Positions 7,123 to 15,317 of a stretch of 64,000 nucleotides of DNA are shown in pieces. The stretch is from Chloroflexota bacterium (GTDB lineage Bacteria; Chloroflexota; Anaerolineae; Anaerolineales; Villigracilaceae): NCBI GenBank assembly GCA_016235425.1, contig JACRLC010000010.1:62001-126000 (forward strand), read 5' to 3'. Each line of letters starts with the position of its first letter. Position 1 is the first letter of the stretch. A model generated the notes under the pieces. The model worked only from the letters and a program-made list of their open reading frames with translations, was not told the origin of the DNA and did not search any database. The translations under genes and the position numbers were made by a program.

Positions 7123-9933
7123 ATGATCCGCAAAAACGATTCCCACACCGGTACGATCTTCAGCGGGCTGACCATTAACCGATTGCGCCTGGCCGCCATC
7201 CTTGTGTCCTTTGTCATTGTGGCTGCCTCAGTCGGTGTCACGCTCTGGGGGTTGGACGCGCAACAAAACGATGCGCTCCTGATCAACCTGGCCGGCCGCC
7301 AGCGCATGTTCATTCAGCAAATGACGCTGGAGGCGTTGGATATTCAAATTGCCGATAACCCGCTCAGCCGCAGAGCTTTGGAAGAAACCGCCGCTCTTTT
7401 TGAACAGACACTGACCGCCCTTTCCGAAGGCGGCGAGGTTTTTTATACCGAGGGGATAACCGTCACACTGCCGCCTCCCGATGCACATGATGCTGAAATC
7501 AGCGCACAACTCGAAATTGTGCGCGTCACATGGGACGAAATGCACCTGTCCGTTCGTGGTGTGTTGGAAAATGATACGGAAAGCGCGGCCTTTGCCGCTG
7601 CGCTGGCGAAAGTGGAGGAGCTGTCCCCGGTATTGCTCGCACAGATGGATGAGGCTGTGCGGTTGTATGAGGCCGATGCCAGGAGGAAAGTGGCCCTCGT
7701 ACGCGCAGTCCAATTCGTTTTTTTGGGAATGGCGGTCCTCATGCTGGTTTTTGCTTTTATTCTCATCGAACGCCGTATTCTGAATCCCATTTCCCTGCTG
7801 GATGACGCGGCGCGGCGCATTGGCAAAGGGGATTTGCGGACGCCCATTTCCATTTCCGGTTTGGGGGAATTGGATCGGCTGGCAAACAGCCTGGAGGAAA
7901 TGCGGCTCAAGCTAAAGGCCGCGGCGGAAACGCAGACCGCCCTGCTCGAACTCTCCTCTCACCTGCAGACCAGTGAAAACGAACGCAGGGTGGCCGAATA
8001 TGCTGTCGGGGCCGCCGCGTCCATTCTTCATGCGGATTTCAGTGCGCTGGTATTGCCCGACCCGAGGGGAAGGTTGATTGTCGAGGCTGTGCGCGGCTGG
8101 CCGGAAAATTATGCCGGGAATATGGAATTGGGGCGGGGCGGCGATTCACAGACCGGCTATACCATTCTTCATGGCCGCCCCATCTTTGTCGAAGATTATT
8201 CGATGGAAATGGCGTTTACCGTGCCGCAGATCGTATTTGATCATGGCATTGTTTCCGGCTTGAGCGCGCCGATGCTCATCGAAGGAAATGTGGTGGGAGC
8301 GATGCTGGTGCATTCGCGCAAGCGCCGCCGGTTTAGCGAGGATGAGATTCAAGTGCTGTGCTCGATTGCCAACCAGACGGCGGTGGCGTTGGAAAAGAAT
8401 CGCCTGATCCATGCCGAGGCCCGCCGCGCACAGGAGGCCGAAACCCTGCGCGAAGCCGGGGCCGTGGTCGCGGCCACCCTGCGGCAGGATGAGGCCATCG
8501 AGCGCATCCTGCAACAGTTGGCGCGCGTGGTTCCTTATGACAGCGCTTCGGTGTTGCTGCTGGGCGATGGCTATTTGGAAATCGTCGGCGGGCATGGTTG
8601 GGCCAATCCGGCGGAGGTGGTGGGTCTGCGTTTCCCGGTGCCTGGCAATAACCCGAATACCTCCGTCATTCAGGAGGGCCGCCCTCATATTTTGGGAGAT
8701 GCGCCTGCGGCTTTTACGGCCTTTCGTGATTCCCCGCACAGCCATGTTCGCTCGTGGCTGGGCGTTCCGCTGATCGTCGGCGAACGTGTCATCGGGATGC
8801 TGGCAGTGGATAATGTGATCCCCGATTTCTTCACTCCCAATCATGCGCGCCTGGCGGCGGCATTTGCGGATCAGGTGGGCATTGCCATCGAGAACGCGCG
8901 CTTATATGCCGAGACCGAGAAACACGCCGGACAATTACGCGCCCTGCGCGAAGCCGGTCATACGCTGACCTCCGACCTGCGGCTGGATGCCGTTTTGCGG
9001 ACGCTGGTGGAGATTGCCCGGAATTTGGTCGGTGTATCGTACGCGGCGCTGGCAGTGATGGATGACAATGGAAGCCTGGCCGAATTTTATACGGCCGGGT
9101 TGAGCGATTTGGAGAGGGTAAGAATTGGCGATCCGCCGAAAGGACTGGGCTTGTTGGGGGCATTGCTCCGTGAAGGAATTCCAATCCGTCTCACAGACAT
9201 GGGACGCGACCCGCGCTCCATTGGTTTTCCGCCCGGCCATCCACCGATGAAGGTTTTCATGGGCGTTCCAATTATCGTGCGGGGAAAAGTGATGGGAAGT
9301 TTGTACCTTACCGATAAAAAGGATGGACAGGTGTTTACCCGGGACGATGAAGACCTGGTTGTTGGGCTGGCCGCGGATGCCGCCATTGCCATCGAGAACG
9401 CGCGCATGTTTGGCAGGGTGGAACAACTGGCAATTACCGACAGCCTGACCGGCCTGCACAATCGCCGCCACTTCCTCGAACTGGCCGAATATGAGTTTCA
9501 ACGCGCCCGCCGCTACCGCCGTCCGCTGGCCCTGATCATGCTGGATATCGATCACTTTAAGCAGGCGAACGATACCTACGGCCACGCAATTGGCGATCTG
9601 GTTTTGCAAACCGTTTCCCGGCGCTGCCAGGAAACCCTGCGCTCCATTGATTTCATGGGCCGCTTTGGGGGTGATGAATTTGCGGTTCTCCTGCCGGAGA
9701 ACGATCTCGAAGGCGCGTATGCCGCCGCAGAACGCCTTCGCAAGTCTGTGGAGGAAATTTCCATTGCTGCGGATCATGGTGCAGTGGTGAGTACGATCAG
9801 CCTGGGGGTTGCGGCCATCAGTGATGATTGCCCCGACCTCAAGACCCTGCTGGGCCGCGTCGACGCGGCGTTGTACGCGGCGAAGGAAGCCGGGAGAAAT
9901 CAGGTGAGGAAGGCCGCGGATTTATCGGCGTAG
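7123..9933 (+). CDS. Membrane diguanylate cyclase with PilJ-type sensor, HAMP and GAF domains
   Basis: 936 aa from the ATG at 7123; an upstream TTG at 7114 is possible and neither has a strong ribosome binding site. Transmembrane helices near residues 20-42 and 190-215 flank a periplasmic domain beginning LINLAGRQRMFIQQM, the signature of the type IV pilus methyl-accepting N-terminal domain. HAMP (about 215-265), three GAF domains (about 275-430, 450-600, 615-765) and a GGDEF domain follow. GGDEF is intact at about 849-853 and an RSID inhibitory site lies five residues before it. It should be an active, feedback-inhibited cyclic di-GMP synthase responding to extracellular and cytoplasmic ligands. 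Confidence 0.9.
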   Translation: MIRKNDSHTGTIFSGLTINRLRLAAILVSFVIVAASVGVTLWGLDAQQNDALLINLAGRQRMFIQQMTLEALDIQIADNPLSRRALEETAALFEQTLTALSEGGEVFYTEGITVTLPPPDAHDAEISAQLEIVRVTWDEMHLSVRGVLENDTESAAFAAALAKVEELSPVLLAQMDEAVRLYEADARRKVALVRAVQFVFLGMAVLMLVFAFILIERRILNPISLLDDAARRIGKGDLRTPISISGLGELDRLANSLEEMRLKLKAAAETQTALLELSSHLQTSENERRVAEYAVGAAASILHADFSALVLPDPRGRLIVEAVRGWPENYAGNMELGRGGDSQTGYTILHGRPIFVEDYSMEMAFTVPQIVFDHGIVSGLSAPMLIEGNVVGAMLVHSRKRRRFSEDEIQVLCSIANQTAVALEKNRLIHAEARRAQEAETLREAGAVVAATLRQDEAIERILQQLARVVPYDSASVLLLGDGYLEIVGGHGWANPAEVVGLRFPVPGNNPNTSVIQEGRPHILGDAPAAFTAFRDSPHSHVRSWLGVPLIVGERVIGMLAVDNVIPDFFTPNHARLAAAFADQVGIAIENARLYAETEKHAGQLRALREAGHTLTSDLRLDAVLRTLVEIARNLVGVSYAALAVMDDNGSLAEFYTAGLSDLERVRIGDPPKGLGLLGALLREGIPIRLTDMGRDPRSIGFPPGHPPMKVFMGVPIIVRGKVMGSLYLTDKKDGQVFTRDDEDLVVGLAADAAIAIENARMFGRVEQLAITDSLTGLHNRRHFLELAEYEFQRARRYRRPLALIMLDIDHFKQANDTYGHAIGDLVLQTVSRRCQETLRSIDFMGRFGGDEFAVLLPENDLEGAYAAAERLRKSVEEISIAADHGAVVSTISLGVAAISDDCPDLKTLLGRVDAALYAAKEAGRNQVRKAADLSA

Positions 9934-10079
9934 AGTCGGTTGGTAAACGGAGGCAGGATTGAGGTCCGTTTGGGAGGCGTTGTTTGGGAGGAGGGAAATC
10001 CGCGGCTTTGTGAATCGGTCATTGCGTAGTAAAATCCGCTGGGTAAGAGATTTTCAATTTACGTTTTCAAATAAGGGAT
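9934..10079. promoter_or_regulatory. Intergenic region expected to hold the cys promoter
   Basis: About 146 bases after the cyclase gene. I see no strong consensus promoter. An AT-rich stretch (10020-10080) precedes the candidate leader peptide and is the likely transcription start region. Confidence 0.3.
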
Positions 10080-10124
10080 ATGAAACTCATGTTGAACTGC
10101 ATCTGTATACGGCGGGGTCTCTAA
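10080..10124 (+). CDS. Candidate cysteine leader peptide upstream of cysK
   Basis: A 14-codon ORF, MKLMLNCICIRRGL, in the cysK 5' region. Two Cys codons separated by one Ile codon lie in the middle; a second ATG at 10089 would be better spaced from the AAGGG at 10073-10077. Its last codons (10112-10119, GCGGGGTC) are exactly complementary to GACCCCGC at 10178-10185, so translating to the stop would open the downstream structure. That is the layout expected of a ribosome-mediated cysteine attenuator. It is short enough to have arisen by chance. Confidence 0.4.
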   Translation: MKLMLNCICIRRGL

Positions 10125-10276
10125 ACCACCGCCTCTTCCCAAGAGATTAACGGCTGACTGCCGCATACGGTGGGCTTGACCCCGCATTCTTCCAGGAGTC
10201 GTCACAAACGACTCTGTGAATTGCGCCCATCGTTTGCAGTGCTGAAAATTTTTCAGCAGGCAGGCAGTCGTTTTTT
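10112..10276 (+). promoter_or_regulatory. Structured leader RNA of cysK with terminator-like 3' arm
   Basis: Exact pairings visible: GCGGGGTC (10112-10119) with GACCCCGC (10178-10185); CCACCG (10126-10131) with CGGTGG (10168-10173); hairpins CTCTT/AAGAG (10133-10145) and CGGC/GCCG (10151-10163). Further hairpins are GAGTCGT/ACGACTC (about 10196-10214) and GCTGAAAA/TTTTCAGC (10241-10257). GACTGCC (10156-10162) can instead pair with GGCAGTC (10263-10269), which is followed by a T6 run (10271-10276). This gives competing structures ending in a terminator-like form about 50 bases before cysK. Confidence 0.45.
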
Positions 10277-10323
10277 GTTATTTTAACCCAGGGCTGAGTC
10301 CCAAAATCCAAAGGAGCATTATC

Positions 10324-11271
10324 ATGAAAATCGCAGGCAGTGTTACGGAATTGATCGGCAATACCCCGCTCGTGCGTTTGAACCGCGTGACGAATGGGGC
10401 GGGGGCGGAAGTGGCGGCAAAACTTGAATTCTATAACCCGGCTCATTCGGTGAAGGACCGTATCGGCTTTTCAATGATCGATGCCGCGGAAAAGGCCGGC
10501 TTGATCAACAAGGATACGGTTCTCGTTGAACCGACCAGCGGCAATACCGGCATCGCGCTCGCCATGGTCGCTGCGGCGCGCGGCTATAAACTCGTCCTTA
10601 CCATGCCTGAAACCATGAGCAAGGAACGCCGCATGTTACTGCGCGCGTACGGCGCGGAATTGATCCTGACTCCCGGCCCGGATGGTATGGGCGGCGCGAT
10701 CCGCAAAGCGGAGGAACTCGCCGCGTCGGACCCGAAGTATTTCCTGCCTCAACAATTCAAGAATCCCGCCAACCCTGAGATTCACCGCCAAACGACCGCC
10801 GAGGAGATCTGGCGCGACACCGATGGAAAGGTTGATTTTCTGGTGGCGGGCATCGGCACAGGCGGGACGATCACCGGCGTGGGTGAAGTCATCAAAGCAC
10901 GCAAGCCGTCGTTCAAGGCTATCGCGGTCGAGCCGGATGCTTCGCCGGTTCTTTCCGGCGGTGCGAAGGGACCGCACCCCATTCAGGGGATCGGCGCGGG
11001 GTTCGTGCCGGATGTTTTGAACACTCAAATCTACGATGAAATTATCCGCGTCAAAAACGATGACGCCTTTCAGACCGCCCGCCGAATGGCGCGCGAGGAG
11101 GGCCTGCTTGTGGGCATCTCCTCCGGCGCGGCGACGTGGGCCGCGTTGCAGGTGGCGAATCGCCCTGAAAACGCGGGCAAGTTGATCGTGGTGATCATCC
11201 CGTCTTTTGGCGAGCGATATTTGTCAACGCCGCTGTTTGCAGATTTGGCTGAGGCTCAACCGTCTGTGTAG
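10324..11271 (+). CDS. cysK: Cysteine synthase A (O-acetylserine sulfhydrylase)
   Basis: 315 aa, usual family length. PLP enzyme converting O-acetylserine and sulfide to cysteine. The PLP lysine is Lys44 in HSVKDR, the phosphate/substrate loop SGNTG is at 72-76, and the glycine-rich [11 protein letters not shown] loop follows near 180. AAAGGAG lies eight bases before the ATG. It is followed at about 250 bases by cysE, which makes its substrate. The long structured leader suggests control by sulfur or cysteine supply. Confidence 0.96.
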   Translation: MKIAGSVTELIGNTPLVRLNRVTNGAGAEVAAKLEFYNPAHSVKDRIGFSMIDAAEKAGLINKDTVLVEPTSGNTGIALAMVAAARGYKLVLTMPETMSKERRMLLRAYGAELILTPGPDGMGGAIRKAEELAASDPKYFLPQQFKNPANPEIHRQTTAEEIWRDTDGKVDFLVAGIGTGGTITGVGEVIKARKPSFKAIAVEPDASPVLSGGAKGPHPIQGIGAGFVPDVLNTQIYDEIIRVKNDDAFQTARRMAREEGLLVGISSGAATWAALQVANRPENAGKLIVVIIPSFGERYLSTPLFADLAEAQPSV

Positions 11272-11332
11272 GAGAATTTGCCACTGGGTCATGGAAATAC
11301 CTAATGTTGCAGCATCTGTCATCTCCTTTGGC

Positions 11333-11432
11333 GGGACGCTGATTCACGCTGACACCTGCACGTGCGCCAGGTGCAAATGCAAACGCAGATTTTCCCTTTT
11401 GAATCAGCGAAATCAGCGTTATCTGCGTCCAA
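11333..11432. repeat. Dispersed inverted repeat between cysK and cysE
   Basis: A palindromic element with outer ends GGACGC and GCGTCC, arms rich in CTGATTCACGCTGA and AATCAGCGAAATCAGCG, and an inner hairpin CACCTGCACGTGCGCCAGGTG-like core. It resembles non-coding miniature repeats and splits cysK from cysE without any coding potential. Confidence 0.55.
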
Positions 11433-11521
11433 AAGTCTGACTCAGAAAAAGAGTTGCACGTTGTGTAGAGATATAAAAAACATGACTCTGTGGTTGGTCT
11501 CACTTTGAAAGAGAAAGCATT

Positions 11522-12217
11522 ATGTTCAAGACAATTCATGACGATGTTCAATCCGTTTTGGACCGCGACCCGGCGGCGCGCAACGTTCTCGAAGTCCTGT
11601 TGTGCTATCCCGGTTTGCACGCCATTTGGGCGCACCGCTTGTCTCACAAGTTTTGGAGAGGCGGATTCAAACTTATTGCCCGCTGGATTTCGCAGATAAC
11701 GCGAAGCATCACCGGCATCGAGATCCATCCCGGCGCGACGATTGGCCGTAATTTCTTCATTGACCATGGCATGGGCGTCGTCATCGGTGAGACTGCCGAG
11801 GTCGGTTCCAACGTCACGCTTTACCACGGTGTCACTTTGGGCGGCACGAGCCTGCATAAGGTCAAGCGGCATCCCACGCTGGAAGACAATGTGGTTGTGG
11901 GCGCGGGGGCCAAGGTGTTGGGTGCGATCACGATTGGAGCCAACAGCCGCATCGGCGCGAACGCGGTGGTGGTGAAATCCGCGCCGCCCAATTCGGTCAT
12001 TGTTGGCGTGCCGGGACAAGTCCTGCTTCGCAGTCACGAACACGCGCCCATTGATCTCGATCACAACCTTTTGCCGGATACGATTGGCGATACGGTTGCC
12101 GCATTGGTGCAGCACGTTGAAGAACTCGAAAAAAGATTGAACGGACACGCTCCGCATTCACCTGCCCTGCACATGCCTGAACATGGGATTTGGCATGGTG
12201 AGGATTTCGCGATCTAG
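11522..12217 (+). CDS. cysE: Serine O-acetyltransferase
   Basis: 231 aa. Acetylates L-serine with acetyl-CoA, the first step of cysteine synthesis. The N-terminal alpha-helical domain is the short form (about 70 residues), followed by a left-handed beta helix of hexapeptide repeats from [11 protein letters not shown] to NSVIVGVPG. The catalytic His/Asp region [12 protein letters not shown] and the HGVTLGG motif are intact. The C-terminus extends past the helix by about 50 residues and could dock into CysK. It follows cysK in the same direction and is closed by a strong terminator. Confidence 0.95.
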   Translation: MFKTIHDDVQSVLDRDPAARNVLEVLLCYPGLHAIWAHRLSHKFWRGGFKLIARWISQITRSITGIEIHPGATIGRNFFIDHGMGVVIGETAEVGSNVTLYHGVTLGGTSLHKVKRHPTLEDNVVVGAGAKVLGAITIGANSRIGANAVVVKSAPPNSVIVGVPGQVLLRSHEHAPIDLDHNLLPDTIGDTVAALVQHVEELEKRLNGHAPHSPALHMPEHGIWHGEDFAI

Positions 12218-12391
12218 CAGGCTGTCGGAGAGCAGTGCATCGCCAGAAAAAAGCCAGTTTGAACCGCAAAGAGCGCACACCTGCCCTGGCGGGCGGTGCC
12301 AGGGAAGAACGCGAAGTTTTAAGGTTTTCTTGGCGTTCTTAGCGGGCTTCGCGGTAAAAAGTGCCCATCGCTGGGGTTCTCCGACAAACTG
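12217..12391. repeat. MITE-like element with imperfect terminal inverted repeats
   Basis: The ends GCAGGCTGTCGGAGAG (12217 on) and TCTCCGACAAACTGCC (ending 12391) are imperfect inverted copies sharing TGTCGGAGA. The interior contains CGCAAAGAGCGC, a GCCCTGGCGGGCGGTGCCAGGG hairpin-type core and CGCGAAG motifs. No ORF with family resemblance is present. Confidence 0.5.
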
Positions 12392-12428
12392 CCAGCGATT
12401 TGATTTGAAAATCCAAATCATTTTTCAA

Positions 12429-12460
12429 AAGCATCTGGCTCAATTGCCAGGTGCTTTTTT
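12429..12460 (+). terminator. Intrinsic terminator after cysE
   Basis: AAGCATCTGGC / GCCAGGTGCTT stem (one wobble pair) with a six-base loop, followed by TTTTTT. Confidence 0.85.
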
Positions 12461-12496
12461 GTACGGCTGGTGGGGGGCCGGATCGCCGGTTGGTAC

Positions 12497-12547
12497 TTGA
12501 CAGATATAGTTCTTTACAGTAATATATCTATATAGATATATTACTGT
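12497..12547 (+). promoter_or_regulatory. Promoter with 32-bp palindromic operator (PadR)
   Basis: A consensus -35 TTGACA (12497-12502), 17-base spacer and -10 TAATAT (12520-12525) are present. A perfect 32-bp palindrome (12516-12547; half-site ACAGTAATATATCTAT) covers the -10 box and start site. A PadR repressor is encoded four genes on in the same operon; members of this family bind AT-rich dyads of this kind. The likely logic is autorepression relieved by a ligand. Confidence 0.85.
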
Positions 12548-12575
12548 TTAGTTCCCTTTGCCAAAGGAGAAGCGA

Positions 12576-13037
12576 ATGAACCTTTATCCCATTCTCAAGT
12601 ATATTCACGTGCTTTCGGCCATTACGGCTTTTGGAGCAAATATCACTTACGCCCTGTGGCTGACTCGTTCCACGCAGAAGCCTGAACACCTGGTTTTCAC
12701 CCTGCGGACGATCAAAATCATGGACGATTGGATCGCCAATCCAGCCTATGTTCTGCTTTTCCCGACAGGTTGGTGGATGACTTCCATCGCAGGTTGGCCG
12801 CTGACCATGCCGTGGATTCTGACCGCGCTGATTTTGTACGCGGTGGTGTCGGTGGTGGGACTGGGCGTGTACACTCCCACACTTCGCAAGCAGATCACAC
12901 TGGCTGAGAGCGTTGGCCCGGATGCGCCCGAATACAGGAAGATCGCGACGCGTTCCATTGTGATTGGTATGGTGATCAATGTCCTCGTCCTCATCATCAT
13001 TTTCCTGATGGTGACCAAACCCGCATTGTGGGGATAG
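12576..13037 (+). CDS. DUF2269 family membrane protein
   Basis: 153 aa from the ATG at 12576, preceded by AAAGGAG. Four hydrophobic segments: about 5-27, 55-77, 81-103 and 130-150. The start NLYPILKYIHVLSAITAFGA with a membrane His and the internal PAYVLLFPTGWWM pattern match DUF2269, a family of unknown function often found with regulators. First gene of the PadR-controlled operon. Confidence 0.75.
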   Translation: MNLYPILKYIHVLSAITAFGANITYALWLTRSTQKPEHLVFTLRTIKIMDDWIANPAYVLLFPTGWWMTSIAGWPLTMPWILTALILYAVVSVVGLGVYTPTLRKQITLAESVGPDAPEYRKIATRSIVIGMVINVLVLIIIFLMVTKPALWG

Positions 13038-13047
13038 AAGGAAACCC

Positions 13048-13434
13048 ATGAAATACGCAACTACTCTGCTTTGGATCACTGTCGCCCTGTTCCTGGCCTT
13101 CGGGCTGGGGTTTATTCTCGTCCCCGCTTTCTTCTCTCAATTGATCACGGGCGCGTCTCCCTCCACCTCAAGCGGACTCGCTGACATGCGCGCCACGTAT
13201 GGCGGAATCAGCCTCGGGCTGGCGATATTTTGGGGATGGTGCGCCCGCGGACGGAACACGCAACACGCTGGCTTGCTCTCATCCCTGCTGGTTCTCTCTG
13301 CCGCTGCATTTGGCCGCCTCATCGGCATGATCGTGGACGGGACGCCCAACGTCTTTATGTTCGTTTTGTTCGCGGCGGAAGTTTTGTTTGCCGCGTTGGT
13401 TTTCGCCGCGTTGAAAAAGATCGAAACAAAATAG
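13048..13434 (+). CDS. DUF4345-like four-helix membrane protein
   Basis: 128 aa with four hydrophobic helices. The segment DMRATYGGISLGLAIFWGWCA and the pattern GRLIGMIVDG resemble DUF4345, a small membrane family of unknown function. GAAGG precedes the ATG; it starts ten bases after the DUF2269 gene and ends eight bases before padR, so it belongs to the same transcript. Confidence 0.7.
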   Translation: MKYATTLLWITVALFLAFGLGFILVPAFFSQLITGASPSTSSGLADMRATYGGISLGLAIFWGWCARGRNTQHAGLLSSLLVLSAAAFGRLIGMIVDGTPNVFMFVLFAAEVLFAALVFAALKKIETK

Positions 13435-13442
13435 GAGTCCCT

Positions 13443-14012
13443 ATGCCGCTTACTCACGCCATTCTCGGCTTTCTCGAATACCAGCCCATGACGGGTTACG
13501 ACCTGAAAAAATATTTCGATCAGTCGGTGACTCATTTTTGGTCGGCTACGCAGAGTCACATTTACAAGGCGCTCGAAAACCTGGAAAAGGAAGGACTGGT
13601 CGAGTCGGAGATCATCCCGCAGGAGGGGAAGCCCAATCGAAAGCAGTACCAGATCACGGCGGCGGGAAGAGCCGAACTGCGCCGCTGGGTGACAACGCCC
13701 CTGCCGTTGGATATCCCGCGTGAAGCGTGGCTCATTCAAATCTTCTTCGCGCATGGCATCACCAACGAAGAGATCGCCCACCTGTTTGAAAAACGCATCG
13801 AGGATATTCGCACTTACCTGACCAAGTGCCGGATCGCGCAGGCGCACATTGACGAGAACTATAAACAGGTCGGTATCGAACGTCTGCGGGAACTCTGGCA
13901 ATTGACGCTCGATTACGGCACGGACTATTACGAACACGAAATCGAGTGGCTGGAAAAAACATTGACGCGTGTTCGCAAACTGCCCGCGTTGGAATTACCC
14001 AAAGGCTCATAA
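13443..14012 (+). CDS. PadR family transcriptional repressor
   Basis: 189 aa from the ATG at 13443 with AGGAGT upstream; longer in-frame extensions run into the preceding gene. The N-terminal winged helix begins LTHAILGFLEYQPMTGYDLKKYF and continues HIYKALENLEKEGLVESE, the PadR signature. The C-terminal half is the helical Vir_act_alpha_C-type dimerisation/effector domain. It probably binds the 32-bp palindrome at 12516-12547 and controls its own operon. The ligand is not evident. Confidence 0.92.
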   Translation: MPLTHAILGFLEYQPMTGYDLKKYFDQSVTHFWSATQSHIYKALENLEKEGLVESEIIPQEGKPNRKQYQITAAGRAELRRWVTTPLPLDIPREAWLIQIFFAHGITNEEIAHLFEKRIEDIRTYLTKCRIAQAHIDENYKQVGIERLRELWQLTLDYGTDYYEHEIEWLEKTLTRVRKLPALELPKGS

Positions 14013-15196
14013 TGTCAAAAGCGGTCTTTTTTAGTTTGCCAGCACATGGTCATGTCAACCCGTCCCTTTCCCTGGTTGATGAATTGGTCAAACGGGGGGA
14101 GCAGGTCATTTATTACACCAGCCCCGAGTTCAAACACAAGGTCGAGCAAACCGGGGCGCAGTTCCGCGATTACGGAGAAAAGCTGGAATCGTTGAACAGG
14201 GAGTTGGAGGGGAGGCAGGGAAACCTGATCTATCTTTCTGCCTGCTTTTTGCGGATGTGCCAGGTTATCATCCCCGAAACGCTTGCCCTACTGAAAACAG
14301 ACCGCCCCGATTACATAATCTATGATTCCATGGCAATTTGGGGCAGGATTATCGCGAAGAAAATGAACCTGCCCGCAGTTTGTTCCATCACCACTTTTGT
14401 TATGGGAGAGGGACAACTACCCAACCCACAGATCCTGCTTTCGCTCATCAAAGACATGGGATCCATCAGGCAATTCAACGACCTTTCCAAACAGGTTGCC
14501 GCAGAATTCAATATTACGCCGATCCGCCTGAAAGAAATGTTCACCAACGAGGCGGATTTGAACATTGTTTACACGTCAACATTCTTTCAACCCAATGCCC
14601 ATCAAATTGAAGGAAATTACAAGTTCATCGGACCATCCATTGCCGCCAGAAATGAAAGAGACAACTTTGATTTTCCTGAAAACAAACCGCTGGTCTATAT
14701 TTCGCTGGGAACCGTTTTCAACAACAATCTTGAATTCTATAACGAATGTTTTAAAGCCTTTGAAAATACCGGATACCAGGTTGTTCTATCGGTTGGAAAG
14801 CAGATTGACATTGACGCTTTGAAAAATATTCCCGCCAATTTCATCGTCCGCCGCCATGTGCCTCAACTGGAAGTTCTGCAAAAGGCGAGTCTGTTCATCA
14901 CTCACGGAGGCATGAACAGCGTGAACGAAGCGCTCTTTTTTGGCGTGCCGCTGATCGTGATCCCCATGTCTGTCGACCAGCCCATCGTAGCCAGCCGCGT
15001 AAGAGAACTGGGCGCGGGAATCTATCTTGAAAAGAGAAAAGCAAACCACAGGAATTTGAAAAAATTCTCGGGGCTAATTCTTGCTGACGAGCGTTACAAA
15101 AACAACAGCAAGGTGATTGGCGACTCGTTCAGAAAATCTGGCGGACATCGCCAGGGTGTGGACGAAATTTTTGCCTACAAAAATCTGCACCCATGA
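14012..15196 (+). CDS. MGT-type glycosyltransferase (GT1, macrolide/UGT-like)
   Basis: 394 aa from the ATG at 14012, which overlaps the padR stop by one base. The N-terminus AVFFSLPAHGHVNPSLSLVDEL holds the acceptor His of GT1 enzymes. The C-terminal donor site motif HVPQLEVLQKASLFITHGGMNSVNEAL is the family signature, and PMSVDQPIVA completes it. It should transfer a sugar from an NDP-sugar to a small hydrophobic acceptor. Homologues act on macrolides or carotenoids. The CrtI-like enzyme next door makes an isoprenoid acceptor possible but unproven. Confidence 0.9.
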   Translation: MSKAVFFSLPAHGHVNPSLSLVDELVKRGEQVIYYTSPEFKHKVEQTGAQFRDYGEKLESLNRELEGRQGNLIYLSACFLRMCQVIIPETLALLKTDRPDYIIYDSMAIWGRIIAKKMNLPAVCSITTFVMGEGQLPNPQILLSLIKDMGSIRQFNDLSKQVAAEFNITPIRLKEMFTNEADLNIVYTSTFFQPNAHQIEGNYKFIGPSIAARNERDNFDFPENKPLVYISLGTVFNNNLEFYNECFKAFENTGYQVVLSVGKQIDIDALKNIPANFIVRRHVPQLEVLQKASLFITHGGMNSVNEALFFGVPLIVIPMSVDQPIVASRVRELGAGIYLEKRKANHRNLKKFSGLILADERYKNNSKVIGDSFRKSGGHRQGVDEIFAYKNLHP

Positions 15197-15317
15197 AAAA
15201 TTCAGTGCTGGAAAAAACTTGCCGCTTATTCGCAAAGTGACGGTGCCGGAATTGCCAAAATCATAGATTGCAAAATTCCCTCACCCAATTCTCGCCCAAA
15301 AGGAGGCGGAGAGCATC

